Shown here: piece by piece, positions 61,070-64,000 of the stretch
Numbering within the stretch: position 1 is the first letter of the stretch
How the letters are laid out: every line of letters begins with the position of its first letter
From: Piscicola geometra
Taxonomy: Eukaryota > Annelida > Clitellata > Hirudinida > Piscicolidae
NCBI GenBank assembly: GCA_943735955.1
Contig: OX030968.1
Location: forward strand, 928,747 to 992,746
Direction: 5' to 3'
Length of the DNA: 64,000 bases
Program-made: the position numbers and the translations under genes
The notes under the pieces: model-generated
Databases searched by the model: none
The model's input: the letters and a program-made list of their open reading frames with translations, nothing else
What the model was told of the DNA's origin: nothing

Positions 61070-61863
61070 ATGTCTGTGAGAGTCTGTATGTTTTTTTAAT
61101 ATAGATGCAGACAGACACCTCGTACTGCACGAAGAGGACATGGGCGATGGCGTGCTTGAAGCGCGAAGTGGCAAAGAAGGCTTCCATCACGACCACCTTC
61201 CTCACCTTCGGGTTCACCAGCAGTTCCCTGTGCATGGCAGACGAGTTTGATTGGTGTTCTTAACAAAAAAAGAACCAAAATTTAAATTAATATTTCTATA
61301 TTATCCTCATTTTTGTTAATGTTTTTTATTAATATATGCATACATAAATTTGACTGGCATAAAGGTAGAATGAAATAGTTGCTTGGTTGCTGTACTAAGT
61401 GCCAAGTACAGTACAGTGTACTGGGACCTGAAGTAGATGTGGTAGAAGAAGTCGACCAGTCCATCGTGCAGCTGCTCCTCACTCAATGTCTCATCGTGCA
61501 TGTTAAACAGCTTGGAAGTTTAATAAAATTATTTTTATTTTTACAAATGATTCATTTTGTTTTCTATTGAAAAAACATTTAGTTGAAACATTTTAAAAAG
61601 ATGAATTGAAAAAGAACCCTCAGAAACCTCTCCATTTTTCCTTTTAAATTCACAGGGTAATATGCATCTGGGAGCATTTTCGCCTGCAAAGCCACACCTT
61701 CACAAGGCGAGTTATTCAGTGAAATTGATTTGTGTGCCAAATAAATGAGATCATTAAAGCTCGAAAAATAAAAATAACGTTTGAAATAAATTTACTTAGC
61801 GTAGGCAGCTCCAAAATCAAAAACTAAGGGTGTAGTATCTTGTACAGCCTCAAATAAAGACAT
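57009..61863 (-). CDS. ACTR10: Actin-related protein 10 (Arp11), dynactin pointed-end subunit
   Basis: Caps the pointed end of the dynactin Arp1 filament together with p62, p25 and p27. Fourteen exons close in phase: 61796-61863, 61628-61697, 61428-61510, 61119-61227, 60676-60783, 60329-60396, 60032-60111, 59847-59882, 59617-59693, 59269-59336, 59054-59135, 58556-58634, 58131-58259, 57009-57193 (413 residues; human 417). Blocks match ACTR10 rather than actin: [141 protein letters not shown] and VPDWSDL. The intron after the exon at 59269-59336 aligns best as GC-AG. A run of seven C near 57045 fixes the final frame, giving a C-terminus [12 protein letters not shown]. Confidence 0.95.
57215..58112. 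repeat. 21-bp minisatellite in the last ACTR10 intron
   Basis: About 42 units in two forms, GATAGTTATAGTGGCGGTGG plus T and GATAGTTATAGTGTTAGGAG (or TGGGAG) plus T, mixed in higher-order order. All are 21 bp, so all frames stay open: on + a 396-codon ORF of SYSGGGD repeats, on - a [12 protein letters not shown]. It lies wholly within an intron whose flanking exons join in phase. Confidence 0.96.
58635..58975. repeat. GGTGGATGG / GGTGGGTGG array, ACTR10 intron 11
   Basis: Degenerate units of 12-20 bp with GGTTGTTGGGTGGATGG blocks. On the coding strand it is a C/A-rich tract leading into the acceptor ACCACCAG at 58635. Confidence 0.93.
59159..59250. repeat. (ACT)n microsatellite, ACTR10 intron 10
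   Basis: About 30 ACT triplets between the exons at 59269-59336 and 59054-59135. Confidence 0.96.
60398..60650. repeat. (GGAT)n-rich tetranucleotide array, ACTR10 intron 5
   Basis: GGAT/GAGT/GGGT units; on the coding strand an ATCC array that reaches the acceptor CATCCAG at 60397-60398. Confidence 0.95.
60790..61075. repeat. (GT)n and GTTTGTATGT array, ACTR10 intron 4
   Basis: Perfect (GT)n at 61009-61068 preceded by looser TTTGTATGTGTG units. On the coding strand it is A/C-rich up to the acceptor ATAAACAG at 60784. Confidence 0.95.
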
Positions 61864-62308
61864 TTTGTCACAACAATCTGAAGTTAAAGAGATCAATTGC
61901 TAGGTACTACTAAGCAACAAGACTAATAAAAAAATTGTCCAATAATATATGTTTTTAGGTTAATTTATTAATTTAAATGGTTCATCAAAATAATTTCAAA
62001 ATATCTATTTCTTTTGTTTTGTTTCTAAATTAACTTCTAGTTTTTGATTTCCACCTTTAACATCATTTATTGTTAAATACCCTAAAGAAGTTTTTAAAGA
62101 AGGGAATTTCTTTTATATGATGATTTATAAATTATTATTTAAAAAAGTTAAAATTAAAAATAATAAAAGATTATTATAAAAACTCTTTTTAATCAGAACA
62201 CTTCTAAAAAGTGAAGTTAAAATCTCACTGCAGTTGTATTCGATCTGAACATTTGAAATCTAACTTAATAATTACTTTTTCTTTATGTAATAAATCATTA
62301 TTATTGCC
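61864..62308. other. Divergent intergenic region (ACTR10 / MAP3K)
   Basis: 445 bp of AT-rich sequence between two divergent start codons; likely shared promoter. Confidence 0.4.

Positions 62309-64000
<1,692 letters not shown>

Overview
This is nuclear DNA of a multicellular animal. Every recognisable gene is split by spliceosomal introns (GT-AG, two GC-AG candidates), and the families are typical of animals: GALNT, KCMF1, NPC1, ACTR10, PRRC2, PAAF1, MAP3K2/3. A combination of short introns, close gene packing and a very high density of micro- and minisatellites suggests an invertebrate, but nothing here fixes the phylum. I rebuilt exon chains by hand from ORF continuity, splice sites and codon phase. 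In the phase-checked genes every junction closes in frame, which is the main support for those calls.

Layout: the 5' part of a polypeptide GalNAc-transferase gene (-, 1-3440, C-terminus off the left edge); KCMF1 ubiquitin ligase (-, 4168-7259); ANKRD39 (-, 7553-8485); a phase-closed but unidentified helical-repeat gene, perhaps karyopherin-like (-, 10462-13640); ribosomal protein L3 (+, 14150-18199); NPC1 with 29 exons (+, 19541-33673); a gene-free stretch (33.7-36.6 kb); a secreted-type Mn superoxide dismutase (+, 36637-38044) with a MITE in its intron; a membrane-anchored F-type lectin-like protein (-, 38331-40373); PAAF1 (+, 40617-44236); a PRRC2/BAT2-like protein (-, 46093-55018); a small LTM-UBL protein resembling the N-terminus of HOIL-1 (+, 55611-56587); dynactin subunit ACTR10/Arp11 (-, 57009-61863); and the N-terminal PB1 part of a MAP3K2/3-type kinase (+, 62309 to the right edge).

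The genes do not form one pathway. Three touch ubiquitin or the proteasome (KCMF1, PAAF1, the LTM-UBL protein). Several pairs are head-to-head with less than 600 bp between start codons (lectin/PAAF1, PRRC2/LTM-UBL, ACTR10/MAP3K) and may share promoters.

The most striking signal is intron structure. RPL3, SOD and ANKRD39 have mostly conventional AT-rich introns. About half of the NPC1 introns, and some in GALNT and PAAF1, start with a G/T-only tract and end with an A/C-only tract running up to the acceptor AG, with no polypyrimidine tract. The two ends of one intron are complementary and could pair to bring the splice sites together. Other notable items are a 16-nt first coding exon in KCMF1, a one-codon first exon in RPL3, two related MITEs, minisatellites that create long false ORFs, and an NPC1 tail ending in a YxxV-type motif instead of the vertebrate dileucine signal.
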